IMG/VR virus record: IMGVR_UViG_3300034198_023937
Span: 1-31,292 of that record
DNA: 31,292 nt
Reading direction: 5' to 3' (one strand)
Source of the DNA: a virus
In this document: one piece after another, positions 17,201 to 25,400 of the stretch
Layout: each line of letters starts with the position of its first letter
Position numbering within the stretch: position 1 is the first letter of the stretch
The notes under the pieces: model-generated
What the model was told of the DNA's origin: nothing
Databases searched by the model: none
Seen by the model: the letters and a program-made list of their open reading frames with translations, nothing else
Position numbers and translations under genes: made by a program

Positions 17201-17899
17201 ATTGTTGGTTTGGGAGGAAGTGATGCTATCATTTATGCCCCAATTTCAAGTGCAGGAACAATAACTACACCATTCAATATAATAAGTTCTGGATATGGAT
17301 ATACATCTTCAAATGTACCTGAGGTTATTGCACCAACTCCAAGTCCAAGTAAAGAATTGATTAGTAATATTACTTATGTTCAAGGATTTTCTGGCATAAT
17401 AACTGGAATTGCTACATGTGCTGGAATAGGAACGGATCTTGCAATTAAATTTTATGTCCAATATGATCAGAATGATGCATCAAAAGTATCTGATTTGCTT
17501 AGTGATAGTCAATATCCAATATTAGTTTTTGATTCTACGGTTGGTAAAGGTACAACTTCTATTGATAAACTGAATAGTGCTGTTGTTGGTATTGGGACCA
17601 CATTTGTAGATAATATTTATTATGCACATTCCGTTTATTTAAATAATTTGGTGGGAATCATCACATGTAATATACATTCAAATACTGATTGTGTTGGTAT
17701 AGGCAGCACCTTTGGTTCCAAAATTTGTGGTAGATTTTCTTGGGGAAGATTGAGTTTATTCAATAGATTATCATCTTCACCAATATCTATTAATCTTAAC
17801 AATTATACAGTAAATTCTGGACTTACATCATATCCAACTATACAAAGAAGAAATTATGGATTGAGAGATACTGGTGCTATCGTAAAAGATTTTGATTAA
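5240..17899 (+). CDS. Giant baseplate protein in the gp7 position, with YHYH-type domain
   Basis: A single uninterrupted frame encodes 4219 residues (T4 gp7 has 1032). It lies between gp6 and gp8, where T4 has the wedge scaffold gp7. Residues 1-230 (start MISTGFEQRVKIQQIIDNQLP, helix-rich FLKEFYKKL to ILFNVLY at about 164-219) look like the gp7-type anchor of cyanophages. About 1205-1355 is a YHYH-type domain: the DGNPIYGPYGH block near 1240-1257, then LDKSNGRF, TPEFPQGVYAYH and FPYFVGEFYR. The rest is beta-rich: GxGY repeats near residues 739, 940, 1157, 1413, 2030, 2071, 3594, 3960 and 4014; 'GL.....YYV' modules near 625, 986 and 1827; 'E-I-x-x-Y ... RG' modules near 95, 1547 and 3222. Gly-Ile-Gly-Thr is very frequent from about 1600 onward. 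No transmembrane helix or protease motif is evident. A receptor-binding or baseplate-extension role is inferred. Confidence 0.82.
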   Translation: MISTGFEQRVKIQQIIDNQLPEFILDENPKFSEFLKQYYISQEYPGGPVDIAENLDQYLKFDNLTPEVIAGNIGLSTNITSTVGIITVTSTKGFPSQYGLLKIDDEIITYTGITTNTFTGCIRGFCGIVDYHQPINPEELEFSTSKASSHNVHSPVTNLSSLFLKEFYKKLKYSFAPGFEDVAFDSNLKVDNFLKRIKDFYASKGTNESFKILFNVLYNVNPKILNTEDFLLKPSESEYIRREVLIAELLTPEANPYNLVGEEIRSDDGSASGPVSKVDIITRNGKVLYKIELFSGYDDNTLVFGKFAITPKTKVSDNISIGSSVITVDSTVGFDISGSFICNNDVITYSDKSINQFYGCTNILENILAGSDIRSEKIIYGYENGDLSKKVELTVQASLSNLENIDDLNYSNVGDNILFENFGDNILNSKNSFKEILFNSWIYNIRSRYEISTYSNGDNAATIILYENPDKSSLKINDRVDIFKQNSTDTVLENVVITSIDGNKVFLDAKIPAVIPGQKLSIIRRYDYASTSENSVRLKYPNILSNIQNTYNENEEYIYVASNSLPSNTIEKSIKIASRDINSNADVDNFISEQNNQTFKYSVLVFANNVPFITGDSVIYTHTTNEPIAGLSNNTEYFVEVLSSKTKIRLYSSRSFIVTEEFIEIDRIYDLGNHKFTLSSEFGKILAPKKSLAKFPIKQNLNFDNQISTIPGSVGTLINGVDIINYKSNDKIFYGPLKNLRVINSGLDYDVINPPKIIISNSSIGLGTTALANVVVSGSVKNVIIDPQKVSIKRIISAKISGGNGSGAILDPVLSSQYREIEFDARQSTNFGGVNVDNESILFSEYHKLKDGQKIVYNSNGNPELGIGTFNGSNTPQGKYLKNGSVYYPKVLNARAIKLYYSQSDLNSGINTIGFTQENTGGIHKFREYDEIKVLSKLNVLDGGFGYTNRSLYVKSSGISTISNTINYVNHGFNDGEIINYSHESENPVSGLSTSKQYYILKNTDDSFQLSDAGYISVGISKTDYNRRKPVKFETNPTGYHIFSYPKISVDLEVEYSGFIGTITATPVVRGNIIDTYLYESGTNYGSNVLNFHKKPTITIKNGSGAQLKPIIINGRIVAVEIQIGGSFYPSSINLDVFGSGLGAELRADIVKGRINSIVVINGGIGYDENTQIKISVPGKNLKLDVSVRELTINNIERFSDQILTDYNGDLAYGVCGYVPGREGVLFLDPDSNTGHSKIIGWCRDGNPIYGPYGHSDPRNFNSEIIKLQSGYSLNIGNVDNRPPISDFSEGFFVEDYTFEDSGQLDKSNGRFEKTPEFPQGVYAYHVGVKVDPTTGSFIPEFPYFVGEFYRSNIEDNFYTDQNINFDDSVLVRNTFPYRVNNDYSTNDFLPKVNKKLRQITKIKSIKSGKIDSIDIIQPGEDYSVGDSLTFDNTGTDGGGCYAEVSKIYGKEINKIETSFKNYENTIFTWKNNNTISAHISPYHELLDGDSVQITDISTYTSGLSNNHKISVNQSNTRLAKAMASSGIVTDIYVTNIPDVVSIGSSIAIENEICSVLNIFDEQNVIRINRGSVGTSHTSSTIVNVYSNYFDINLSVDYFDSSLNDIVYFNPTISIGVGIDTGSSISREYYIGDYKKDISIPIQSIYLPNHPFKTNQRVLFSGSSGGSSINVSNISGPSQFSLGIGTHVYIINKSKDFIGIVTQVGLTTQTEGLFFTSSGNDKYNYSFSSIPNQISGSVKKIDATITTSENHELLDSDYINLIIKPNLSVGIGTSTSIRVKYEENYNKLLINPVGFNSSSVNVSSSIITLPSHNFKTGQKIFYSAIGTKISGLTTSEYYVYRTNSNNIQLCETYVDSTSNPPTIISIGSSGGNNQQISQINPRILSIKNNNLVFNLSDSSLIGYKFEFFYDKQFNKNFVSVANTSNFTVSNNTNNAGIVTESTINFSENLPKNLYYNLSKNGIPVFSNDEDEDYQISFVDELYNQEYKISGVGSTTFHVSLNEIPQKLSYTQSECAYLKYETTSKSTKGGISNIEILNSGYGYKKLPKISKIESRTFGKNCILELNSKSIGKIGKIEIDNNGYDYPSDKSLRARARVDVVAIISNNETIEDIKVSNGGKNIISKPELHLVNTVSRKKILNGLFEVKLGKNNISQVNIIQKPTGLESVTHQIFTINNSNGISIEEITSATDGIVECVIRTPPITGYTVPPFEVGDLVFVEGIVKPSSKDEFGVVTYPGDGFNSIDHGYNFFKVVEFINTDPAILKYDISEYTLTPGKNEVDFSSFVPSGFTAITNIKNCPTFEITQVIDNFIDNENIIVNDNTTNILIKKSSNNSLNILDPDNLLKNYDIIRGVSSGAIATISRVFKYNNIRYAIDSTNKKELGWKTDIGKLNTDLQVTPDNDYYQTLSYSIQSPIEYANFVGYANNLVHPIGTKNFADVGITSVGITSIKSNQTLLTTLDFVQEKRIDTIDNFDLVTDYNPIGNSSTLIRFRNKKLADFIECISNRVLQIDDISNSFSSSEFNKDTFLDAYEYPVIDFYSKFLVQIYDNEQENYQLSEIVIINDYKTTYTLNKLDLYNNEILGSFSGEIGPVGDPILRFNPSDPYNKGYELKIYRESFDPGTKNVGVGFTDYGFVRLSGKTEKLVPGVGISTTMFRGLLNQFNTIFSSSLIIDTDNNKLNYYEVIGYHDGVTPNIAEFYFDSEQSISGLSGSYIGTFGLNVSGGILNLSFFSNKNNNIVVKTKTVGFGTTAGGIGTYRYLVDDQIPGTEQTTRLESDYKIITGITTIKTFDSSIESSLKSLIRVGIGSTVALHQVSVIANQVSNNIQHYPFISIGSTSGIGTFSTEVQGLNVSVKFHPDSQFQNSQILVQSFDQFIYSSLDEFNIPDELIYGTSIEKFSINRYGSINNFGKDRLNFDLNYNRTPIFQKTFNPTSLSTLNKATGIFTINNHFFQNNEELIYTPDSTLIGIAASSVGIGTTIVGGNSIEGDFIIGFSTITGISNIDGIVVGNQISGKSITNNTTIVSIGQTYSYFIGNVSSGSSVITGIANTSILTVGAGIFSGNNNSLGTIVSIGINSITASASIAAGGLNRIYYTNTLRSSLKLSNVSTASTFREIYAVGILTDICPSKVYAITIDENRFKLKGVSGPSGIGFTFTSTGSGNYHRLEMKKKNEKSLITVNGVNQYPLTYTPLVGIITGNIGNLVSIGASFIGVSGISSIMSNDIIKVEDEYMTISNVGFGTTVTGPITGIGTIPIVEVQRGKLGSTESNHYDGSNFRIYKGSYNIVGNEIWFADAPDGKANNDRLLSNYLLSPKSTFNGRTYLRKDYTNNQIYDDISSSFTGVGRTFTLYKEGNTVSNAVPGNNLIFINDVFQTPDTENNNGNNYEILNSGISSVSFSGTKGLLANPSEILIVGNDVNQNLVPRGGLIVSLASTGGIGYAPLVGVSSSMLDVRIGAGGSISYIGFTSSIIVGIATTGTIGITTDRITGITTLSVRVNQKITDILSTQKSGNIIPNITKILPFDTRVSSIGVGTVFLTKVSTNVSSISTSFGFDIGPIYGSGYNKSTISIGITDSNHTGTQASITATVGNGGSITSFNINNGGTGYVSPLVSISDPSYENLSIQPISRIGTNNPNTLGVGLSITVDIGPNFKNVGIGTSYFAIKSFEIKKPGYGFQLGDTFSLVGLVTDSRLASPIEKLIFTVDDVRTDSFASWQLGEFDFIDNIKELQNSVRKRFPLYKNNQLLSFEKKIGSNIDYDALLLIYINGVMQEPSISYQFDGGTSFKFTEAPRFEDNIAIFFYRGTAGDDSKETNIIPSIKPGDTVQIKENPQIISTISQNPRIASFIVSSDVLETGIYLDEGIDETNLKPLSWTKQKTDLIINDVIQYKERDSLESLIFPTAKIIKSIDSSSTDIFVDNAQFFNYEENSGAGTINKVNALVISGNEPSFADISANVSTGQTTISSLTINNGGSGYNYVGAGSSVQLKLRSIVGLGGSDAIIYAPISSAGTITTPFNIISSGYGYTSSNVPEVIAPTPSPSKELISNITYVQGFSGIITGIATCAGIGTDLAIKFYVQYDQNDASKVSDLLSDSQYPILVFDSTVGKGTTSIDKLNSAVVGIGTTFVDNIYYAHSVYLNNLVGIITCNIHSNTDCVGIGSTFGSKICGRFSWGRLSLFNRLSSSPISINLNNYTVNSGLTSYPTIQRRNYGLRDTGAIVKDFD

Positions 17900-17905
17900 G
17901 TATCA

Positions 17906-17913
17906 TATAAATA
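17906..17913 (+). promoter_or_regulatory. T4-type late promoter for the gp8 operon
   Basis: A perfect TATAAATA lies in the 32-base gap between the giant gene and gp8, 18 bases before the gp8 ATG. An AAGGG (17920-17924) follows as a possible ribosome binding site. This gives gp8 and the 2351-residue protein a start independent of the 12.7-kb gene upstream. Confidence 0.82.
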
Positions 17914-17931
17914 TAGAAAAAAGGGATAATA

Positions 17932-19482
17932 ATGTCTGCGATTGTTACCGATCAATTTAGAATATTAAATTGTAAAAATTTTGTGGATTCTGTTCAAGAT
18001 CCAAACAATTCTTATTATGTATTTTTAAGTCTTCCCAATCCAAGTGATGTTGGATTTGGAAGATCTGAGACATGGGATTCTAATACTCCACCACCAATAG
18101 ATAGTCTTGATTATTTGAATCATATAAAGGATACTATTATTTTTGGTAGAAAAATTACACCAAATAATATTAGAAGATTGATTAGAAGGGTTGATTGGAC
18201 TGCCAATACCATTTATGAATTGTACAGACATGATTATAGTGTATCAAATCCATCCCAAAGAACAAGCGCATACAGGCTATATGATGCAGAATATTATGTT
18301 ATTAATAGTGACTATAGAGTTTATATTTGTATTGACAATGGATCTTCTCCAGTGTATCCTTCAGGAAGACCATCACAAGATGAACCAAAGTTTGTCGATT
18401 TGGAACCATCAAGAGCTGGAGAAAGTAATGATGGTTATATTTGGAAATACTTATTCACAGTAAATCCCAGTGATATTATTAAATTTGATTCTATAGATTA
18501 CATCCCCATACCAAATGATTGGGCAACTAGCGATAATTCAGAAATAGTTGCAGTTCGAGATTCTGCAGATTCCTCAGTAAATTATAATCAAATTAAAAAA
18601 GTTTATATTGAAAGATCCGGAAGTGCGTATAACGTAACAGACAGTCAATTAGATATAATTGGTGATGGTGAAGATGGTAAAGTAATAGTTGATGTGGTTG
18701 ATGGAAAAATAAATGATGTTATAGTTTCTAGTGGTGGTAGAGGATATACTTATGGTAGAGTAGATTTATCCTCCATAAATCAAAACGCAACTTCTTTTGC
18801 TCATCTAATACCAATTATTCCACCATCTCTTGGGCATGGATATGATATTTACACAGAACTTGGGTCCGATAAATGTTTAATTTACGCAAGATTTGATGAT
18901 TCGACAAAAGATTTTCCACTGGATACTACATTTGCACAAATTGGAATCATAAAAAATCCAACGATTGTTGGATCTTCAAGTTCAATATTTACTGAAAATA
19001 CATTTTCAAGTGTAACTGGATTAAAACTAACTGCAATAACAAATTCGGGAGATGCAATTCCAGGAACTACAATCTATCAAGCAATATCTGGAGTTGGTAC
19101 GGCAATTGGATATATTGCATCATACGACGATGAAACAACAGTTTTAAAATATTTTGCAGATAGATCTTTATTTTACAATAAAACTTACTATAATCAGATA
19201 GATAGTAAAACTGTTAGCTCAGAATCAGTTAAAATAGGATTTTCGACTGCTGGAGGTATTATTTCCGCAGGTAATTTTGAAGCATCTATTCAAAATTTTA
19301 GTGGAATTGTAACAGCAGTTTCTCCAACAAAAACAGTTAGACTAGATTCAACTTTTACAAAAGGCATCTCCCTTCCCGAAATAAATAAATCATCAGGAGA
19401 AATTGTATATCTTGATAATCGTCCTCTTGTAACTAGAAATCCAAGACAAAAGGAAGATATTAAAATCGTACTAGAATTCTAA
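17932..19482 (+). CDS. 8: Baseplate wedge protein gp8, enlarged
   Basis: The product has 516 residues; T4 gp8 has 334. The N-terminal half fits cyanophage gp8: DQFRILNCKNFVDSV at the start, then YYVFLSLPNP, the IIFGRKITPNNIRRLIRRVDW segment (about residues 69-85 onward) and SNDGYIWKYLFTVNPSD (about 164-180). In T4, gp8 dimers bind gp10, gp7 and gp6 in the wedge. About residues 218-290 hold two copies of the GxGY-type beta repeat (IKKVYIERSGSAYNV and INDVIVSSGGRGYTYG), absent from the T4 protein as I know it. With the extra C-terminal beta region this accounts for the length. The gene has its own late promoter. Confidence 0.85.
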   Translation: MSAIVTDQFRILNCKNFVDSVQDPNNSYYVFLSLPNPSDVGFGRSETWDSNTPPPIDSLDYLNHIKDTIIFGRKITPNNIRRLIRRVDWTANTIYELYRHDYSVSNPSQRTSAYRLYDAEYYVINSDYRVYICIDNGSSPVYPSGRPSQDEPKFVDLEPSRAGESNDGYIWKYLFTVNPSDIIKFDSIDYIPIPNDWATSDNSEIVAVRDSADSSVNYNQIKKVYIERSGSAYNVTDSQLDIIGDGEDGKVIVDVVDGKINDVIVSSGGRGYTYGRVDLSSINQNATSFAHLIPIIPPSLGHGYDIYTELGSDKCLIYARFDDSTKDFPLDTTFAQIGIIKNPTIVGSSSSIFTENTFSSVTGLKLTAITNSGDAIPGTTIYQAISGVGTAIGYIASYDDETTVLKYFADRSLFYNKTYYNQIDSKTVSSESVKIGFSTAGGIISAGNFEASIQNFSGIVTAVSPTKTVRLDSTFTKGISLPEINKSSGEIVYLDNRPLVTRNPRQKEDIKIVLEF

Positions 19483-19486
19483 AAAA

Positions 19487-22400
19487 ATGGCACAAAAAAT
19501 AAACTTAAATGTTTCTCCATATTATGATGATTTTGATGCTGAAAAAAATTTTTATAAGGTTCTTTTTAAACCAGGAACTCCAGTACAAGCGCGTGAATTA
19601 ACAACTCTCCAAACAATTTTACAAAATCAAATCCAATCTTTTGGAAGCAACATATTTAAAGATGGATCTGTAGTTGTTCCGGGAAATATAACTTATGATC
19701 CAGATTATTATGCAGTGAAAATAAATTCATTTCATCTAGGATTAGATGTTGAATTTTATGCCGAAAATTTAGTAGGGAAAAAAATAATTGGTCAAACATC
19801 AAAAATTTCTGCAGTAGTTCAGAATGTAATAAAGAGATCAGATTCTTTATTATTAACAACTACTCTCTATGTAAAATACCTTAGTTCAGATTCTAATTTT
19901 CAATCCTCCAAATTTATAGATGGAGAAACACTAATAACTCAGGATACATTTAGTTATGGAAATACTACCATAACTTCCGGAAGTACTATTGCAACTTTAA
20001 TTGAATCAAATTCAACACCTACTGCTTCTGCAGTTTCAATTACGCCAGGAATTTATTTTATTAGAGGATTTTTTGTTAATGTATCTCAAGATACATTAAT
20101 TTTGGATCAATATACCAATACCCCATCTTACAGAATTGGTTTAGAAGTTATTGAAGATCTCACAACTTCTTATGAAGATTCTTCCCTATATGATAATGCA
20201 AAAGGTTTTACAAATTATGCTGCCCCAGGTTCTGATAGACTGAAAATAAGTACAAAATTGTCGAAAAAATCTTTAGCAGATTTCAATGATCAAAATTTCA
20301 TTGAAATTTTGAGAATTACTGATGGGCAAGTTAAAAAAATAAAAGATACAAGCGATTATTCTTTGATAAAGGATTATCTAGCAAAAAGAACATATGAGGA
20401 ATCCGGAAATTATTCTTTAGCACCATTTGAAATTGATGCTGTAGATTCATTAAATAATTTAACAGATTCTAATGGATTATTTTTATCAAGTGAAAAAACT
20501 GAAGAATTAAACACACCGTCAGAAGATTTATTGTGTATAAAAGTTTCTTCCGGAAAGGCATATGTTGGTGGATTTGATATTGAAAAATCCGGAGCAACTG
20601 TTTTAGACGTTATAAAAACTAGAGAAGTTGAAACTGTAGCATCAACATCTATCCCATTCGAAATGGGAAATTTAATTGTAGTTAATAATGTTTCCGGAGC
20701 TCCAATCATTGGAATTAATAATGATTATACTGTAGAGTTATATAATCAAAGAAAAATTGGAAATTCTAGTGCTTCCGGAACAAAAATTGGAGAAGCAAGA
20801 GTATATTCATTTTCAGTAAGTGATGCTCCATATGAAAATAAAAAAACTAATTGGAATTTATACTTATATGACGTCCAAACATATACAGTATTAACTCTCA
20901 ATTCAAACCTATCTTCCCAAGATTGTCCACCTACATCCTACATAAAAGGATCCAATAGTGGTGCTTCTGCATATGTTGTTGGATCTCCAAGTGGGAATGA
21001 TATTACTTTGTCCCAAACTTCCGGATCTTTTATTTTGGGGGAGCAAATTATAGTCAATGGTGATAATTCAATATCAAGATCTATAAAATCCTTAAGAGCA
21101 TATGCTGTAGATGATATAAAATCATTATATCAAGATTCATCTTCAATGGGACTATCGAGTGATTTTTCTGCAGATACATTTTTAGAGAAAAAAACACCAT
21201 CAAATTTTAGAGTAAGTGATAGAATTATCATTACTGCCAGAAGTGGTGGAATAAGTACTGTTACTTCGCCAGGAAATAATTTTATTGGAATCAAGAGCGA
21301 TACTATTATTAGATATCAAATAGCAGGATTATCAACCGAAACATATAATAGAATTAGTTCCGTTTCTGCTGACGGTCTATCTATGATATGTGTTGGAGTT
21401 GGGACAACAGTTGCTGGAGTTTGTATTAGTGACCTTCCAACCTCGGAAACTACTACGTCCTTTACTTTGGGAATTCCATCGATTAAAAATACCCAAAAAT
21501 CTTCATTATATTCAAATCTATCCAATACAAATATTTCGGAAGTTAATTTATCAAATTCACAATTAACATTTAAAAAACAAATAACTGGTAAATCTACATC
21601 ATCATCAGGAACACTTTCACTCACAACATCAGATGTTGGAGTTGCTAATTGTTCATTTGAACCATTTAATACTCAAAGGTATTCAATTTTTTATTCGGAT
21701 GGAACTATTGAACCTTTGTCATATGATAAAGTTTTAGTAGAAAACAATGGTCAAAATATATCATTTAGTGGTATATCGGCATCAAAATCGGCAACAATAG
21801 ATGTAACAGTTACCAAAAATATTATTAAAAATAAGAAAAAATTATCTACAAGAAGTCAAAAAATCCAAATATCTAAAACTGCTGAAACTAGAAATAAAAA
21901 TGTTAGCGGTTTATCAACAAATCAATATTATGGTCTTAGAGTTGAAGATGAAGAAATATCTCTTAATGTTCCAGACGTATATAAAGTTATAGCAATATAC
22001 GAATCTTTGGATTCATCATCACCAATTTTGGATAAACTTACATTTTCTTCAGGATTAAATTTAAATACAAATTCAATTTTGGGAGAAAAAATAATTGGAT
22101 CCACTAGTGGAGCAGTTGGGCAGATTGTTACTAGGAGTTCCTCAACACAAATTGAGTTTGTGTATTTGAACAAAAATAAATTTCAATCTGGAGAAACTGT
22201 AAAATTTGACGAATCTAAAATTTCTTCTTCTTTAGTCTTCATAGATGTTGGTTCATATATTGACAGAACAGAAAATTACGATTTGGATAAAGGACAAAAG
22301 GATCAATACTATGATTATTCCAGAATAATTAGGAAAAATGGAAGAATCCCATCCAAAAATCTTCTAGTAATTTATGATTGCTATATTGTTCCACCTAATG

Positions 22401-25400
22401 ATATTGGTGATTTATATACTGCAAATAGTTATGATTCTGAAAGATTTAAATTTGACATTCCACTACTAAAAAATCAGTTAAGAGCATCTGATACTTTTGA
22501 TCTCAGACCAAGAGTATCACAATTTACTTCAATTTCAAAATCACCTTTTGCATTTTCTAGTAGGAACTTTTCAGAATCTGGTGTTAATCCGCCATTAGTT
22601 GTAGCGCCAAATGAAAGTTCTTCTGTTGGTTATTCGTATTATGTGCCCAGAATTGATAAACTTATTTTAGATAAATCTGGAGATTTTAAACTAATTAAGG
22701 GGATAGCAACATCAAATCCTAAGGAACCAGAATCTTCACAAGATTCTATGGATATTGCCACAATTAAAATACCAGCATATGTTTATAATGTAGATGATAT
22801 TTCAATTTCATTGATTGAAAATAAACGATATACTATGAAAGATATTGGGAAATTGGATGACAGAATTAAAAATTTAGAGAATTTAACATCACTAAGTTTA
22901 ATAGAATTGGATACAAAATCTTTACAGATTACTGATGCAGATGGTTTATTAAAATTTAAATCTGGATTTTTTGCAGATAATTTTAGAGATAATAAATTTA
23001 TAGATATTGCCAATCAAGATTCTAATAGTACTGTTAATACATCATTAGAAGAATTAACTTCAGATATTTCCATATATTCACTAAAATCTAAAATTTATCC
23101 TAATGAAACAGTTAATTCTGAATCGGAAGATTTTTCGGCAAATATAAGTTTATTGGATCCAAATATTAAAAAAACTGGAGACTTATTAACACTCAATTAT
23201 TCTGAAGTGGAGTGGGGAGATGTATCTCAGTTATTTGCAACTAAAAAAGAATCTATAAATTTATCCGGTCTTACTGATTATAATGGATATGTAAAATTAA
23301 GACCATCTTCAGATGCGTGGGTAAGAACTATTAATACGGATGGAAAAGTAATTATTAAATCCCAAAGTGAATGGAAGGATTCATTTATTTCAAATTTAAT
23401 TTCTAGTAGCAAATCTAACAATAAGATAAGATCAAGAAATATAGAATTTACTGTTGGTAATCTTTGCCCAAATACACAATATTACTCTTCATTGGATAGT
23501 AGAAATGATATTGATATAATTCCAAAACTTTTACAAGTCTCAATGATAACTGGAGTTTTCCAGTCAGGTGAAATTGTTGAGGGATATATTGGATCAGAAA
23601 AGATGGCATGTTTCCGTCTATCAAATACTGATCACAAATTTGGACGATATAATTTGCCGGATGAAGTATATTCAGAAAATCCATATTCACCGTCCAATAT
23701 ATTAAATTCATATTCACAATCATCTTCAATTTTAAATATAGATACTTATTCCTTATCAGATGATTCTGATGGAAGATTTTATGGATATACACCATTTGGG
23801 ATGATTTTGGTTGGAAAAACTAGTAAAGCTCAGGCAACAGTATCAAATCAATCTTTAATTTCTGATAGTGTTGGAGATTTAATTGGATGCTTGTTTATTA
23901 AAGATCCATTATCAAATCCAACTCCACAAACAACATTTAATGTGGGGACAAAAACATTTAGAATATCCCAGACATCAGCATTCAATTCTACATCAAAAGT
24001 AAACTACTGTGAAACAAATTTCTACATTAACGGATCTCCACAATCTTATACTAATAATTTTATCATTAGGAGACCAGTTTTATCAAAATCTTTTAAAAAT
24101 ATAACAAAAGATCCCCTTACTCAAACATTTAGAACTGATAATTCTGGAGGATTTTTAACATCCCTAGATTTATTTTTTGCCGAAAAAGATGCTTCTGAGA
24201 AATTAACTATTGAAATTAGGGAGGTAGATCTCGGAGGTTCTCCCACAAACAATGTTGTTCAAGATTTTTCCAGAGTTCAAATTCTCCCTAGTAAAATCAC
24301 AATTTCTGCGGACGGAGAAACTCCAACAAATATTAAACTACCATCTCCACTTTATTTGGAACCAAATAAACAGTATGCAATTTCATTAAATTCACCATCT
24401 TCTCAAAAGTATAAAGTCTGGATTGCCGAATCAAATAAACCAACTGTTACAACACAAAATTATCCTTATACCTTACAAGTAATATATTCGAATCAATACG
24501 TTGGTGGAAATCTTTACAAACCACAAAATGGAACAACACCAATCTCAAGTCCATTTGAAGACTTAAAATTCAGGTTATACAAAGCAAAATTCTCAAGTAA
24601 ATCTGGAACTGCATATTTTACGAATCCAGATCTTTCTGGAAGTGGAACTGGAGATGATTATGACTTTAATATTCAAAAATTAACAAACAACCCAATAACA
24701 ATGTACCCAAGAAAATTAATTGTGGGTATTTTGACAAGCACAAATTTGAGCAATATTTTAACTGTTGGCACAAAAGTTGCTGAAGGTACAAAATATGGGT
24801 ATATTGAAAAAGTTGGAGGTAACATATTAGGAATTTCGACTTCAAATGTTGGAACTGGATATTCTTCTGGGGCATATACTTCAGTACCATTATATACTAT
24901 AACTGGATATGGAAGCAGTGCTACTGCAAACATCACTTTTGCTTCTAACGGAACAGTCTCTGTAGTTTCAATAGCAAATACTGGAAGTGGATATGCGGTT
25001 GGTGATTTACTTGGAATTACAACAAGTTCAGTTTCTAAAGGTAGAGGAGCAACTATATCAGTTTCTTCCATAAACACCATAGATACTTTACGATTAACAA
25101 ATGTCAAAGGTTATACATTTACTACAGGAAATTCTATAGGATATTATGATGGTAATACTTTGGTTGCTTTATCTGGAACAACAGTAAGAGGTACTTCTTC
25201 GATTGTAAATGATTTGTATAGTGGAGATATTATTAAAGTAAATCAATATAATCATGGAATGCATTCCTCAGGTAATATGGTTACAATAAGTGGAGTATTT
25301 CCAGATACTGTTCCAGAAAAACTAACAGTTGCGATAGTACCATCATCTCTAACAATAAGTGTGGCAAATACTGCAACATTCACAACATTTGAAGGAAGCG

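Noticed and set aside
7440-17340. Giant protein as an assembly fusion or frameshift artefact
   Set aside because: The frame is open for 12.66 kb with uniform AT-rich codon use, the same repeat modules occur from start to end, and gp6 and gp8 flank it correctly with tight spacing.
24673-25107. Minus-strand frame of 144 residues inside the 2351-residue protein gene
   Set aside because: It is opposite the Gly/Thr/Ser-rich repeat region, and its Val/Pro/Ile-rich translation mirrors that codon use. The sense frame is clearly coding.
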